The notes under the pieces: generated by a model
Told to the model about the DNA's origin: nothing
Seen by the model: only the letters and a program-made list of their open reading frames with translations
The model's database searches: none
NCBI RefSeq assembly: GCF_031628175.1
Contig: NZ_JAVLVT010000001.1
Location: forward strand, 682,001-746,000
Origin: Lipingzhangella_A rawalii
Lineage (GTDB): Bacteria > Actinomycetota > Actinomycetes > Streptosporangiales > Streptosporangiaceae
Length of the DNA: 64,000 nucleotides
Direction of reading: 5' to 3'
Part shown: positions 9,205 through 17,771 of the stretch, in pieces
How positions within the stretch are numbered: position 1 is the stretch's first letter
Layout of the letters: each line of letters begins with the position of its first letter
Program-made: the position numbers and the translations under genes

Positions 9205-9410
9205 CCCGCGTGTGTCGGGTCCGGCAGACTGCGGCACGGCGCTCTCGCGTGCACACACGTATGCCTGGTGGCTCAACAGGTCATTGCGCGAAGCCGAATG
9301 GCCAGACCTGTACACATGCAGTATCGCTACCCCTACCGGGCGAGCGCCCCTTCGACGAGCGCCTCACCGCCGGGGAGCTGCGCGAGCTGCTGCACGGCCA
9401 GCCGCTGGGG
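9205..9410. other. Short region without a recognised gene
   Basis: No convincing coding sequence was found between the phosphotransferase pseudogene and the IS481 remnant. A short plus-strand tail ending at 9440 reads RPFDERLTAGELRELLHG, which looks protein-like, but I cannot assign it to a family; it may be the end of a gene truncated when the insertion element arrived. Confidence 0.4.
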
Positions 9411-10028
9411 CTACGCCTGGGCCGGTGGGACGGCGCCTAGCTGTGAGGGTCGGGCTTTGGTGACGCCGGTGTGTAGGCGTGAGGCTGGAGGTCGACCGTC
9501 GGCGGTGCTGTGTGGCCGATGATCGTTGTCGTGGATGGTCCAGGTTGCGATGCCTGCTGGGCGCTCGTCCTCCCTGTCGTTGGCCTGGGCGTACAGGACT
9601 TCTATGGCCATGACGCGCTGCTGGCGCTCGGCTTTGCCGTTGTGCTGGGGCTTGAATGGTTGCGTTCGGCGATGCTTGGTGGGCGGGCCGACGATGCGCG
9701 AGAAGACCTGCGAGCGGCAACAGGCCCCGTTGTCGGTGTTCAGGCGGTGGATGTGGGTGACGCCGTGGGCGGCGAAGAACACCGTGGCTCGGGCCAGGAA
9801 AGGTAGCCGCGGTGGTTGCCCTCCTCGTCGGGTCGTGCCTCGGTATAGGTCAGGCGGGAAACCCATCGACGGTGGAGGCCAGGTAGACGTAGCCGCCCTC
9901 CGCTCCGGGGCCTGCCTGGCCCGGTCCGCAGTCGGTGCCTGCGGGGAGCTGCATCCGCGCACGCACCATCCTCCACCCTGGGGGAAGCGCCCGAGCTTTG
10001 GGACGTACAGGTAGACCGTGTGGCCCGG
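9411..10028 (-). mobile_element. IS481-family transposase remnant
   Basis: The catalytic core of an IS481-type DDE transposase is recognisable in pieces: YVPKLGRFPQGGGW, then in other frames GGYVYLASTVDGF and RLTYTEARPDEEGN, and finally FFAAHGVTHIHRLNTDNGA, QPFKPQHNGKAERQQRV and DNDHRPHSTADGRPPASRL. At least two frameshifts separate these blocks and the N-terminal helix-turn-helix half is missing. The fragment is joined directly to residue 58 of a truncated XRE gene (10029-10202), so the insertion probably broke that gene. No terminal inverted repeats could be identified by eye. Confidence 0.8.
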
Positions 10029-10202
10029 CCAGCGCGCGATCGCGTGGGTGTTCAGGGCGTAGTGCTGGTCGGTAGTGCGCCACAGGTGGTCGTTGACCGC
10101 CTCGGCCAGCTCCGCCCGGCTCATCGACTCCCCCGGAACCGACGGGGATGGACACGCCTCACGCGCCGCTCGAAGCCGGTCGTTGGGTGTGTCGCTCGCC
10201 AT
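10029..10202 (-). pseudogene. Truncated duplicate of the XRE-type regulator N-terminus
   Basis: The 58 codons from ATG 10202 (MASDTPNDRLRAAREACPSP...) closely match residues 1-58 of the regulator at 5565-7307, and both copies share the ribosome-site arrangement AAGGA-7 bases-ATG. After HAIARW the sequence changes to IS481 transposase. The stretch is therefore a partial paralog disrupted by the element. The adjacent DUF397 gene would have been its natural partner, since XRE/DUF397 pairs are common in actinobacteria. Confidence 0.8.
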
Positions 10203-10236
10203 GACACCGTCCTTCACCACGGCGCCGCCCCGGAAA

Positions 10237-10491
10237 CTACAGCGCCCCGGTTCGCACCGTCTGTACGAACGCCGCCCACTCGGTGCTGGGGAAGGCGAGG
10301 TGACCGTGGGTGGAATGCTGCGAGTCGCGGATGAGGACGTGCCCCTGGTCGGTGCGGCACTCGACACAGTCACCCTCATTGCCGCCGCTGTAGGTGCTCT
10401 TGTGCCAGCGGACTTCCAGGCAGTTGCCACCGTGGCCGCCGGAGTAGCGTGACTTGCGCCAGGACGTGGTCAGTACGCCGTAATCGCTCAT
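10237..10491 (-). CDS. DUF397 domain protein
   Basis: This 84-residue protein has the DUF397 pattern: Trp-x-Lys-Ser-x-Tyr-Ser-Gly-Gly, then CVEC, then VLIRDSQHS and a terminal EWAAFVQTV. The first motif is duplicated, WRKSRYSGGHGGNCLEV followed by WHKSTYSGGNEGDCVEC, so the domain carries an extra N-terminal unit. The ATG at 10491 follows AAAGGA at good spacing. DUF397 proteins are encoded next to XRE regulators and are thought to act with them. Here the neighbouring XRE copy is broken, so its partner may be the intact regulator at 5565-7307. Confidence 0.88.
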   Translation of the reverse strand: MSDYGVLTTSWRKSRYSGGHGGNCLEVRWHKSTYSGGNEGDCVECRTDQGHVLIRDSQHSTHGHLAFPSTEWAAFVQTVRTGAL

Positions 10492-10554
10492 AGCTGTTCC
10501 TTTCTACTACGGATCAGCTGTACGGACTCGCCAGGGGGAGGGCTTCTGCTTGGA

Positions 10555-11160
10555 GTGCTGAGAAGATCGCGGAGCACTGGCGCACGCTGTCCTCGGCGTC
10601 GAGGATCACCCCGCCCATGGTGTGCTCTGGATAGCGGCACGAGCGGCTATCGGCTGGTCACGACCCTGACCGATCACCGTACCCACCCCGCCGACGGGCT
10701 GGTCGAGCTCTGCCACCAGCGGTGGGAGATCGAGACCGCCTACCTGGAGATCACGTCGACCATGGCGGGCGGCCGCGTCCTGCGCTCCCGCACGCCCGAG
10801 GGCATCGCCCAGGAGGTCTACGCGCTGCTGGTCACATACCAGGTTCTGCGTCTGTCCATGGCCGATGCTACCGCTGCCCGCCCGGATGTGGATCCCGACC
10901 GGGCCAGCTTCACCATCGCGGTGCACACCGCCCGCGACCTGGTGATTCAGGCCGCAGGCATCATCGCCGGAGCGGTTGTCGACCTTGTGGGCACGATCGG
11001 CCGCCGTGTCCTGGATAATCTGCTGCCCGAGCCTCGTGTGCGGTCTCGGCCCCGGGTGGTCAAACGCGCGATCTCCAAGTACAACGCCAAGGGCGTCGTT
11101 GACAGGACCAGCTACACAGCCACGATCAGTATCAACATCATGGCCGTATCAAGTCCTTGA
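10555..11160 (+). mobile_element. IS4-family transposase, 5'-truncated remnant
   Basis: From about 10618 the frame encodes the C-terminal part of an IS4-type DDE transposase: SGYRLVTTLTDHRTHPADGL, ELCHQRWEIETAYLEI (Y-2R-E2E6-like region), RVLRSRTPEGIAQEVYALLV and RASFTIAVHTARDLVIQAAG. The first catalytic aspartates and the N-terminus are absent, and the sequence before 10618 in this frame is Arg-rich and not transposase-like. The remnant cannot transpose by itself. It marks the right border of the disturbed island before the conserved MOSC/methyltransferase pair. Confidence 0.78.
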
Positions 11161-11197
11161 CACCGCCACCAGAGCGCTTAACTACACGGCATTGCAG

Positions 11198-11752
11198 CTA
11201 GACCGGCTCCAGTGGCCGGTGGGGTCCGGCGGGCCGCTGGAGCCGTATCGCGTCGCCGGCCCACACCGTCCCGCCCTGAACGACCACTCCCATTACCCCG
11301 GCCCTGCGCACCACCGCCCCGGAAGGGTCCCGTTCCAGTACCGCCGCCAGCAGTCCCTCCTGGAACTCCTCGATCTGCCGGCAGGGATTGCGTAGCCCGG
11401 TGACCTCGACGATGGCCTCGGTCCCCAGCTGTAGGCGCGTACCTGTGCCCAGGCCCAGAAGGTCTACCCCCGCCGTAGTAATGTTTTCGCCCAAGTCGCC
11501 AGGCCCCACCGTGAATCCGCGCGCGCACAACTCGGTGTGCAGTTCAGAGTGCATCAGGTGCACCTGACGAAGGTTGGGCTGACTGGGGTCCCGCGCCACC
11601 CGCGAACGGTGCTGCACCGTGGCTCCCGCGTGCCCGTCCCCGGCGATCCCCCATCCGGCCACGAGCTCGATCTGCTCCGTGGGATCCTTGTGGAAGTGGT
11701 GTCCCGGGCTCCGACTCACCGCGTTCACCATCGCCCGGGTCGTCGCCGTCAC
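11198..11752 (-). CDS. MOSC domain protein
   Basis: A 184-residue stand-alone MOSC (molybdenum cofactor sulfurase C-terminal) domain. It shows GWGIAGDGHAGAT, RQVHLMHSEL, PGDLGENITTAGVDLLGL and the conserved GLRNPCRQIE, whose Cys is the likely sulfur or metal carrier in this family. Small MOSC proteins participate in molybdenum-cofactor-linked sulfur transfer or reduction of N-hydroxylated compounds; the exact role here is not evident. The start at 11752 overlaps the stop of the upstream RNA methyltransferase (11749) by four bases, so the two genes are translationally coupled. Confidence 0.85.
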   Translation of the reverse strand: MTATTRAMVNAVSRSPGHHFHKDPTEQIELVAGWGIAGDGHAGATVQHRSRVARDPSQPNLRQVHLMHSELHTELCARGFTVGPGDLGENITTAGVDLLGLGTGTRLQLGTEAIVEVTGLRNPCRQIEEFQEGLLAAVLERDPSGAVVRRAGVMGVVVQGGTVWAGDAIRLQRPAGPHRPLEPV

Positions 11753-12597
11753 GGTGCCACCATCTGGGTTGCGCCCGTCTGGGCGGGCGGTCCTCCCCGC
11801 TGCCGCACCATCTCGTAGAGCACGACCGTTGCGGCACTAGCCGCATTCAATGAGCTCGCTGTTCCCGCCATCGGGATCCGCATCATGGTGTCACACACCT
11901 CGCGCCAGGCAGCACTCAGACCCACGGTCTCGTTACCCACGACGAGTAACACCGGCTCCGACAGGTCCGCGACAGCCGGCTCCACCGTGCCCTGCTCGTC
12001 GCTTCCTGTCACCTGAATCGGGGTCCCAGCCCCGCGCTGCCGATGCACCCACTCCATAACCTCACGATGGGAGGGAACGCGCACCACCGGTATCCCGAAC
12101 AGTGATCCGGTGCTGGCTCGCACCGCCTTCGGGTCGTAGGCGTCTGCGGAATGACCGGTCACGATCACCCCGTCGGCTCCGAAAGCATCCGCCGACCGCA
12201 CCAGGGTGCCGATATTGCCCGGACTCGTGGGACGATCGAACACCACACCGCAGAACCCGGAACTTACCGGGATCCGCGACAGGTCATCCTCCGGCAACGC
12301 GGCCACCGCCACGAGCTCCGGGATCTCCGTAGCCTTCTCCCCCAACTCGGCCAACAGGTCGTCGGCCATGGCGAACCGTGGTGCGGACACCTCATCCAGA
12401 ACGTTCTGGGCCCAGGCGGACAAGCGTCGTTCCTCGGTGTGCACCAGAGCCCGGATCGGCCAGCCCGCCGCGACGACCAGGCTGATCGGACGGACTCCCT
12501 GGACCAGAAACTCGCCCTGCCGATTACGTTTCTTGCGGTTGTCCAGCAGCGCGCGCCACTGCTGGAACCGTGCATTGCGTGTGGTGATTCGCGGCAC
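11749..12597 (-). CDS. TrmH/SpoU-family RNA methyltransferase
   Basis: This 282-residue protein has an N-terminal RNA-binding-like region (RNARFQQWRALLDNRKKRNR, EFLVQGVRPI) and a C-terminal SPOUT knot with the three SpoU motifs: DRPTSPGNIGTLVRSADAFG, VLLVVGNETVGLSAAW and IPMAGTASSLNAASAATVVL. Such enzymes methylate ribose 2'-OH of tRNA or rRNA with S-adenosylmethionine; the target nucleotide is not predictable here. It precedes the MOSC gene with an ATGA overlap and follows the dienelactone hydrolase by 15 bases on the same strand. Confidence 0.88.
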   Translation of the reverse strand: MPRITTRNARFQQWRALLDNRKKRNRQGEFLVQGVRPISLVVAAGWPIRALVHTEERRLSAWAQNVLDEVSAPRFAMADDLLAELGEKATEIPELVAVAALPEDDLSRIPVSSGFCGVVFDRPTSPGNIGTLVRSADAFGADGVIVTGHSADAYDPKAVRASTGSLFGIPVVRVPSHREVMEWVHRQRGAGTPIQVTGSDEQGTVEPAVADLSEPVLLVVGNETVGLSAAWREVCDTMMRIPMAGTASSLNAASAATVVLYEMVRQRGGPPAQTGATQMVAP

Positions 12598-12612
12598 CTG
12601 TCGCCCGTCCCC

Positions 12613-13326
12613 TCAGTCCAGCGTCGCCTGGATGAACGCCATGGCCGTTGCCCACGACTGGCGCGTGGCCGCCAGGTTCACCACGCTACCGCGCTTCCAC
12701 GCATCCATGAATCCGTGTTCGGCCTCCGGGTACACCGACACGTGCGTCGCCGCCGCGCTTCGCTGCTGCAACCGCTCTTGCAGCGCGCGGAACACGGTGT
12801 GCGAAACGAGATGGTCCGCCCCGGGATAGATCAACTGCACCGGCGCGGCGATCTGCGCGCAGCGAGCCACCGGATCCTCGGTGTGGTTGGCCCACGGCTC
12901 CTCGGGAACTGTGGGATGGTAGGCCACGCAGTTGGCCAGACGCCCGTCCTGGGCGGCCAGCAGCAGAGCGAACCGGCCACCCATGCACCAGCCCAATACC
13001 CCGACTTGCGCCAACCCCAGATCCTCGAACATGTGGTCCAGCAGGCGCACCTGTTCGGCACACACAGCGGCATCGTCGAGCTGGCCCATCAGCGACAACA
13101 GCTCCTCACCGGAGCTGTTGTCGGAGCTGCGCCCCTCGAACGGATCCCAGACCACCGCCGTCACCCCGGCGGACGCCATGCCGTGCGCGTACTCACGAAC
13201 CTGGGCGCCGATCCCGGTAACCATCGGCAACACCAGCATCCCCGAACGCCGCGGGCCGGCAACCGGGGAGGCCATGTAGGCGTTCAGCCCTCGTGTCCTG
13301 GTCCATTCTCCGGTCACCAACGTCAA
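12613..13326 (-). CDS. Dienelactone hydrolase family protein
   Basis: An alpha/beta hydrolase of 237 residues with the Cys nucleophile elbow GWCMGG, acid-containing GADHLVS and the catalytic His in EAEHGFMDAW, the Cys-Asp-His arrangement of dienelactone hydrolases. Natural substrates in this broad family include lactones and small esters; none is indicated by the context. The gene lies between the LysR regulator and the RNA methyltransferase, all on the minus strand. It is probably cytoplasmic, since no signal peptide is seen. Confidence 0.85.
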   Translation of the reverse strand: MTLVTGEWTRTRGLNAYMASPVAGPRRSGMLVLPMVTGIGAQVREYAHGMASAGVTAVVWDPFEGRSSDNSSGEELLSLMGQLDDAAVCAEQVRLLDHMFEDLGLAQVGVLGWCMGGRFALLLAAQDGRLANCVAYHPTVPEEPWANHTEDPVARCAQIAAPVQLIYPGADHLVSHTVFRALQERLQQRSAAATHVSVYPEAEHGFMDAWKRGSVVNLAATRQSWATAMAFIQATLD

Positions 13327-13389
13327 CGTGTCCCACCCCTTCCTCCCGCCGACCGCGCGTTCACAGGTATACCGGTCGGCACCTGATCC

Positions 13390-14340
13390 TCACCACCCGC
13401 GGGCCGCGGACAGCAAGTACTGTTGGACCCGTCGCACCTGCACCCCCAGGTCTCCACCCGGCCGCCACACCAGAAACCCGGTGTTGACCGGAGGATCGTC
13501 CGGTTCCCGCAATGCGACCAGGGTCCCCTGTGCAAGCTCCGAACGACACAGATACCGCGGCAACACCGTCACCCCCACCCCCGATACCACGAGGGACAGC
13601 ACCCCGCGCAGGTCCGGCATGGTCACCGCAGCCTCACCACTGAGCCGGACCCCGAAGACGTGTCGCCAGTACCTGCGCAGGATCGGCAGGTCCTCGGCAT
13701 AGGCCACGATCGGAACGTCCCGCAGCGCATCCGGCCCCAGCTCCTCCCCCCGGCCATAGCCGAGCTCCATCGCCTGCCGCGGCGAGGCCACCAGCACGAA
13801 CTCCTCGTCCACCAGCGGCTCGGCATGCAAGCTACGCCCGCGTGGCCGCACCGCAGAAAGCACCAGATCGTGCTTACCCGAGCGCACCTCCGCCAGTAGG
13901 TCGTCGGCCAGACCCGTGCTTACCCGCAACCGGACCCCCTCCCGCACCAGCGGGGACAACGCCGGAAGCACACACCGGCTCAGGATCTCGGCGGGACCCG
14001 CAAGCCGCACCGGGGCGGCGACGCCCAACCCCGAGTAGCCCGCCCCCTCGGCCACGACCGTCTCCAGGGAATCCAACGGCCCGGCCACCCGGGCCACCAG
14101 GTCATGAGCCGCCGGACGCGGCGCCACCCCACGGGGTAACCGCTCGAACAGGTCCCGCCCCAAGCCCTGTTCCAAAGCCCGGACCTGGGCAGTGACCGTG
14201 GGCTGCGACACCCCGAGCACCTCGGCCGCAGCCGTCAACGATCCGGTGCGGTACACGGCGAGAAAGGTTCGCAACTGGGCCAACTCGACCGCCCGCCGTG
14301 CACCCCCTCCGGGGCGACCATCAGAATTCTGATCACTCAC
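13390..14340 (-). CDS. LysR family transcriptional regulator
   Basis: A 316-residue LysR-type regulator. The winged helix-turn-helix is at about residues 18-78 (LAQLRTFLAVYRTGSLTAAA, VSQPTVTAQVRALEQGLGRDLF). A periplasmic-binding-like effector domain follows, with VRLAGPAEILSRCVLPAL and SGVGVTVLPRYLC. It is divergent from the DJ-1-like and oxidoreductase genes at 14465-16196, which are its most likely targets. Effector unknown, although both target families handle reactive carbonyl or redox stress. A short ATTG/CAAT dyad lies 12 bases upstream of its start. Confidence 0.9.
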   Translation of the reverse strand: MSDQNSDGRPGGGARRAVELAQLRTFLAVYRTGSLTAAAEVLGVSQPTVTAQVRALEQGLGRDLFERLPRGVAPRPAAHDLVARVAGPLDSLETVVAEGAGYSGLGVAAPVRLAGPAEILSRCVLPALSPLVREGVRLRVSTGLADDLLAEVRSGKHDLVLSAVRPRGRSLHAEPLVDEEFVLVASPRQAMELGYGRGEELGPDALRDVPIVAYAEDLPILRRYWRHVFGVRLSGEAAVTMPDLRGVLSLVVSGVGVTVLPRYLCRSELAQGTLVALREPDDPPVNTGFLVWRPGGDLGVQVRRVQQYLLSAARGW

Positions 14341-14352
14341 CCACGCGAGTCT

Positions 14353-14366
14353 ATTGGTACATCAAT
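14353..14366. promoter_or_regulatory. Possible LysR-type binding dyad
   Basis: ATTG at 14353-14356 and CAAT at 14363-14366 form an interrupted dyad in the 124-base divergent region between the LysR gene and the DJ-1-like gene. LysR regulators usually bind such sites near their own promoter. The arms are only four bases long, so this is suggestive at best. Confidence 0.3.
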
Positions 14367-14464
14367 CAACGCTGCGCCTAGGCTCAACGCTGGACGCCGA
14401 ACCTGACAGCCACGGGCGTCCAACCCGGCCACACCATCAATGCGACCGAAGTCACGGAGAAACC

Positions 14465-15160
14465 ATGGCCACAATCCTGTTCGTTATCTCGGCCAGTGAC
14501 CACTGGACCCTCATTGACGGCAGCACACACCCCACCGGCTACTGGGCCGAAGAGGTCGCCACGCCCTACCGGGTGTTGACCGAGGCCGGACACACGGTTG
14601 TTGCCGCCACTCCCGGCGGGGTCGTCCCCACCCCAGACCCCACCAGCCTCACCCCCGAATCCACCGGTGGCGCGGACAACGCGGCCCAAATCCGGGCGAC
14701 CCTTGCGGAGTTCGCCACCCTGAACGCGCCACTACGCCTGGAGGACGTCAGCGCGCGCGACTACGCCGCCGTGTTCTACCCGGGTGGTCACGGCCCGATG
14801 GAGGATCTCGCCGTCGACCCCACCTCGGGGGAACTTCTGACCACCACTGTGGACAGCGGCATCCCCCTGGGCGTGCTGTGCCACGCACCGGCCGCGCTCC
14901 TGGCCGCACGGCGCGCCGACGGCAGCTGGCCTTTCGCCGGATACCGAATGACGGGTTTCACGAACACGGAGGAGTCCCAGGCCGGGCTCGCCGACCAGGC
15001 TCCATGGCTCCTCCAGGACCGACTCACCGAACTGGGAGCCGACTTCGTGTCGGCCAGCCCATGGAGTTCCCACGTGGTCGCCGACCGCGGTCTGTACACG
15101 GGACAGAATCCGGCTTCCTCGGCCGAGCTGGCCCGCACGATCCTCGGGGCGATCCAGTAA
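14465..15160 (+). CDS. DJ-1/PfpI-like type 1 glutamine amidotransferase domain protein
   Basis: A 231-residue protein of the DJ-1/PfpI superfamily. It has the nucleophile elbow GVLCHAPAALLAA with the reactive Cys, an upstream acidic residue in GYWAEEVATPY, and AVFYPGGHGPMEDL. Members act as glyoxalase III/deglycase, chaperone or protease; Hsp31-like deglycation of methylglyoxal adducts is the most reasonable guess. The ATG at 14465 was chosen because similarity begins with MATILFVISA; the longer frame is unsupported. It lies 22 bases upstream of an MDR oxidoreductase and is divergent from LysR, suggesting a small stress-response operon. Confidence 0.87.
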   Translation: MATILFVISASDHWTLIDGSTHPTGYWAEEVATPYRVLTEAGHTVVAATPGGVVPTPDPTSLTPESTGGADNAAQIRATLAEFATLNAPLRLEDVSARDYAAVFYPGGHGPMEDLAVDPTSGELLTTTVDSGIPLGVLCHAPAALLAARRADGSWPFAGYRMTGFTNTEESQAGLADQAPWLLQDRLTELGADFVSASPWSSHVVADRGLYTGQNPASSAELARTILGAIQ

Positions 15161-15182
15161 CCATCCAACGCAAGGAGATTCC

Positions 15183-16196
15183 ATGCCAGTGACCAGCCGC
15201 GAGGTCCACCTCGTTTCCCGGCCCCACGGCGAACCCAAACCCAGCGACTTCGAGATCGTCGAAACCACTTTGGACGATCCCGAGACCGGCCAGGTCCTGG
15301 TTCGCAACGACTGGGTGTCCGTGGACCCCTACATGCGCGGTCGCATGAACGATGTGAAGTCCTACGTTCCACCGTTCCAACTGAACGAGCCCATGGAGGG
15401 CGGAGCGGTGGGGACGGTTGTGGCCTCGCAGAGCCCCGAGGTACCCACGGGAAGTACCGTGCTCCACGACCTCGGCTGGCGCGAGTACGCGCGCGTTGAC
15501 GCAGCCAAGGTACGCACCGTGGACGCCACCATCGCCCCGCCCCAGGCCTATCTCGGTGTGTTGGGCATGCCCGGGCTGACCGCCTACGTTGGACTGACCG
15601 AGATCGCCCCCGTCGCCGAGGGGGACACCGTGTTCGTGTCCGGCGCGGCCGGTGCGGTGGGCAGCCTCGCCGGACAGATCGCCCGCAAGCTGGGGGCCCG
15701 TCGAGTCATCGGGTCCGCGGGTGGCCCGGAGAAGACCCGCCGGCTACGTGAGGACTTCGGCTTCGACGCAGCTATCGACTACCGCGCTGGTGACCTGCCC
15801 GGACAGCTGGCCGAGGCCGCTCCCAAGGGGATCGATGTCTACTTCGACAACGTGGGGGGAGACCATCTCGAGGCCGCGATCGGCGCGATGCGGGTCCACG
15901 GGCGGATCGCGCTATGCGGTGCCATCTCCGCCTACAACGCCACCGAGCCCGCCCCCGGACCCAACAACCTGGTGCTGGCGGTGGGCAAACGGCTCACCCT
16001 ACGCGGCTTCATCGTGATGGACCATGCCGACCAGGCCGGCCCCTACGCCCAGCGTGCAGCCAGCTGGCTGGCCGAGGGCGCACTACGCACGGAGGAGACC
16101 ATCGTGGAGGGCATTGACCAGGCTGTTGACGGTTTTCTGGGAATGATGCGGGGCGCGAACACCGGCAAGATGCTGGTTCGGCTCAGCGATGCCTAG
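15183..16196 (+). CDS. NADP-dependent MDR-family oxidoreductase (PTGR/alkenal reductase-like)
   Basis: At 337 residues this is a zinc-free medium-chain reductase. It has SVDPYMRGRM near the N-terminus, the Rossmann motif VSGAAGAVGSLAGQIAR, and FDNVGGDHLEAAI. These features match the prostaglandin reductase/2-alkenal reductase group, which uses NADPH to saturate alpha,beta-unsaturated carbonyls. AAGGAG sits seven bases before the ATG. With the upstream DJ-1-like protein it fits reactive carbonyl detoxification under the divergent LysR regulator; that role is inferred. Confidence 0.9.
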   Translation: MPVTSREVHLVSRPHGEPKPSDFEIVETTLDDPETGQVLVRNDWVSVDPYMRGRMNDVKSYVPPFQLNEPMEGGAVGTVVASQSPEVPTGSTVLHDLGWREYARVDAAKVRTVDATIAPPQAYLGVLGMPGLTAYVGLTEIAPVAEGDTVFVSGAAGAVGSLAGQIARKLGARRVIGSAGGPEKTRRLREDFGFDAAIDYRAGDLPGQLAEAAPKGIDVYFDNVGGDHLEAAIGAMRVHGRIALCGAISAYNATEPAPGPNNLVLAVGKRLTLRGFIVMDHADQAGPYAQRAASWLAEGALRTEETIVEGIDQAVDGFLGMMRGANTGKMLVRLSDA

Positions 16197-16287
16197 CTAG
16201 ATCGGTGCTGGGGGACGTCTGGCGGGCTGCGCTCATGATGCGGATGTGCACAGGAACGTGCAGGCCTGTCTGGCTGGGCCGTATGTC

Positions 16288-16310
16288 GAGGTGGAGCCTG
16301 GCTCCGCCTC
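16288..16310 (+). terminator. Hairpin downstream of the oxidoreductase gene
   Basis: GAGGTGGAGC (16288-16297) pairs with GCTCCGCCTC (16301-16310) around a CTG loop, with one G-T pair. It lies 92 bases past the oxidoreductase stop. No T run follows, so it may be a weak or factor-dependent terminator. Confidence 0.4.
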
Positions 16311-16578
16311 GCTCCCCATTGGCCGTGTGCCAGCCTCATTGGCTGTCGCTGGCTTCCACATGGCCTGGGGGTGGGCCCCGAGGCGGCATAGCGGCCCCAA
16401 CGGCCCCGGTCCGGCTCGCGCCCCCAGCACCGCCCCTCGGCGATCGCCCACGCGTGAGGCGTGCCGGGCATACCGCGGCGCGCCAACGCTGCGCGGAGAA
16501 CCGCAGGGCCCCTGCTCCTGGTGGGCGCCCGGCGGCGGTATTCGCTGCGGAACACACTCCCCGGATACCCCGAAACAC
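16311..16578. other. Intergenic region with no recognised feature
   Basis: The stretch between the oxidoreductase and the convergent phosphoribosyltransferase is GC-rich and repetitive in CCCC/GGCG motifs. Several frames are open by composition only and resemble no protein family. Confidence 0.5.
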
Positions 16579-17097
16579 TCAGGCCTCGGTGCCGCGAACC
16601 CGGTGCCGCGCGACCGGTGGCTCCACCGACCAGGGGAAGTTGATCCACTTCTCGGTGCGCTTCCACACGTACTCGCAGTTGACCAGCGACTGCGGCTTCT
16701 CGTAGATCACCGCACTGCGCACCTGCGCGACGTGTTCGGCACAGAAGTCGTGTACGAGTTTCAGGGTGCGCCCCGTGTCCGCGACGTCGTCGGCAACCAG
16801 GACCTTCTTGCTCCCCAGGTCAACAGCGTTGGGAACCGGCGGCAACATCACGGGCATGTCCAGGGTTTCCTCAACGCCGGTGTAGAACTCGACGTTGACG
16901 ACGTTGAGGTTCTTCACGTCCAGGGCGTAGCCGAGGCCGCCCGCGACGAACAGGCCGCCGCGGGCGATGGACAGAATGATGTCCGGCTCGTATCCGTCGT
17001 CAGCGATGGTCTGCGCCAGTTGGCGCACAGCGGTACCGAACATCGCATAGCTCAGGTTCTCACGGGTGTCCCCGTTCACAGCCACCCCCGGGATCAT
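16579..17097 (-). CDS. Phosphoribosyltransferase family protein
   Basis: A 172-residue PRTase with the PRPP-binding loop VLVADDVADTGRTLKLV and the preceding DIILSIARGGLFVAGGL. It also has EFYTGVEETLDMPVML, a pattern of the actinobacterial purine-type phosphoribosyltransferases. It probably transfers a base to PRPP in salvage, but the nucleobase is not predictable. The start is uncertain: ATG 17097 gives MIPGVAVNGDTRENLSYAMF, and GTG 17079 lies six codons later. It is convergent with the oxidoreductase operon. Confidence 0.85.
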   Translation of the reverse strand: MIPGVAVNGDTRENLSYAMFGTAVRQLAQTIADDGYEPDIILSIARGGLFVAGGLGYALDVKNLNVVNVEFYTGVEETLDMPVMLPPVPNAVDLGSKKVLVADDVADTGRTLKLVHDFCAEHVAQVRSAVIYEKPQSLVNCEYVWKRTEKWINFPWSVEPPVARHRVRGTEA

Positions 17098-17237
17098 GCA
17101 GGCACACGGTACGAATACGTGGCCGGGACACGATCCGGCACCAGTGCAATGCCCGGCCGGCCCGGACCACTCCCCCAGTATCCCGCCCCGCGCCAAGCCC
17201 AGGGGCTGGCTCTCCCGCGGGCACCGCAGCGCCGGGA

Positions 17238-17702
17238 TCAACTGTTGGGCTTGAGCGTCCACACCACGGTCATCTGGCCACTGACCGTCCCGTCCTCGGC
17301 GCGCAGTTCGATCTCCACCGTGAATTCGGGCCGTTGGCCGGCGTCCAGTTCGCCGACGATCTCCTCCCGATCCCGCCCCAGGGTGGCCTCGGCGTAAACG
17401 ATCCCCATGGCCAGACGTTGATAGTGGATCTCGGCGCGCACGGCGAGGGGAACCGCGCGGTTGAGCTGGTCGCCGAAGGTGCCAATGACAATTGCCCCTG
17501 AGGCGGACTCGGCGAGAGTGAACATGGCGCCCGCGTGCGGCCCGCCCAGGTGGTTGTGATGATCCGGATTGTCCGGGAGCCGCAGCACGGCTCGTCCGTA
17601 GTCCAGCTCGGTGAACTCGACCCCCAGAGTGCGGGCGAAGGGCACCGCAGAGAGAAATCCGGCTTTGACCGTCTGCGCCGTCTCGGCGTCCATCGTTGCC
17701 AT
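17238..17702 (-). CDS. Hotdog-fold thioesterase (DUF4442/PaaI-like)
   Basis: A 154-residue single hotdog domain with the helix motif HLGGPHAGAMFTLAESASGA, which contains the position of the catalytic acid, followed by beta strands around AVPLAVRAEIHYQRLA. Such proteins hydrolyse acyl-CoA thioesters as tetramers or dimers of dimers. No substrate information is available from neighbours: a phosphoribosyltransferase downstream and the alpha-glucoside operon upstream on the same strand. A second, separate hotdog protein is at 61499-61918. Confidence 0.85.
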   Translation of the reverse strand: MATMDAETAQTVKAGFLSAVPFARTLGVEFTELDYGRAVLRLPDNPDHHNHLGGPHAGAMFTLAESASGAIVIGTFGDQLNRAVPLAVRAEIHYQRLAMGIVYAEATLGRDREEIVGELDAGQRPEFTVEIELRAEDGTVSGQMTVVWTLKPNS

Positions 17703-17771
17703 ACCCCAGATATTACTACTCAGTAACCCAGGCGAGTACCACGATGGGCTTCGGCTCCACCGCCCCGAACA

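Noticed and set aside
9411..10430. A single 339-residue minus-strand protein
   Set aside because: It is a chimera of antisense DUF397 sequence, an XRE N-terminus and IS481 transposase pieces, so it is not one gene.
16246..17397. A 383-codon plus-strand frame across the phosphoribosyltransferase
   Set aside because: Composition-driven and antisense to a gene with a clear PRPP-binding motif.
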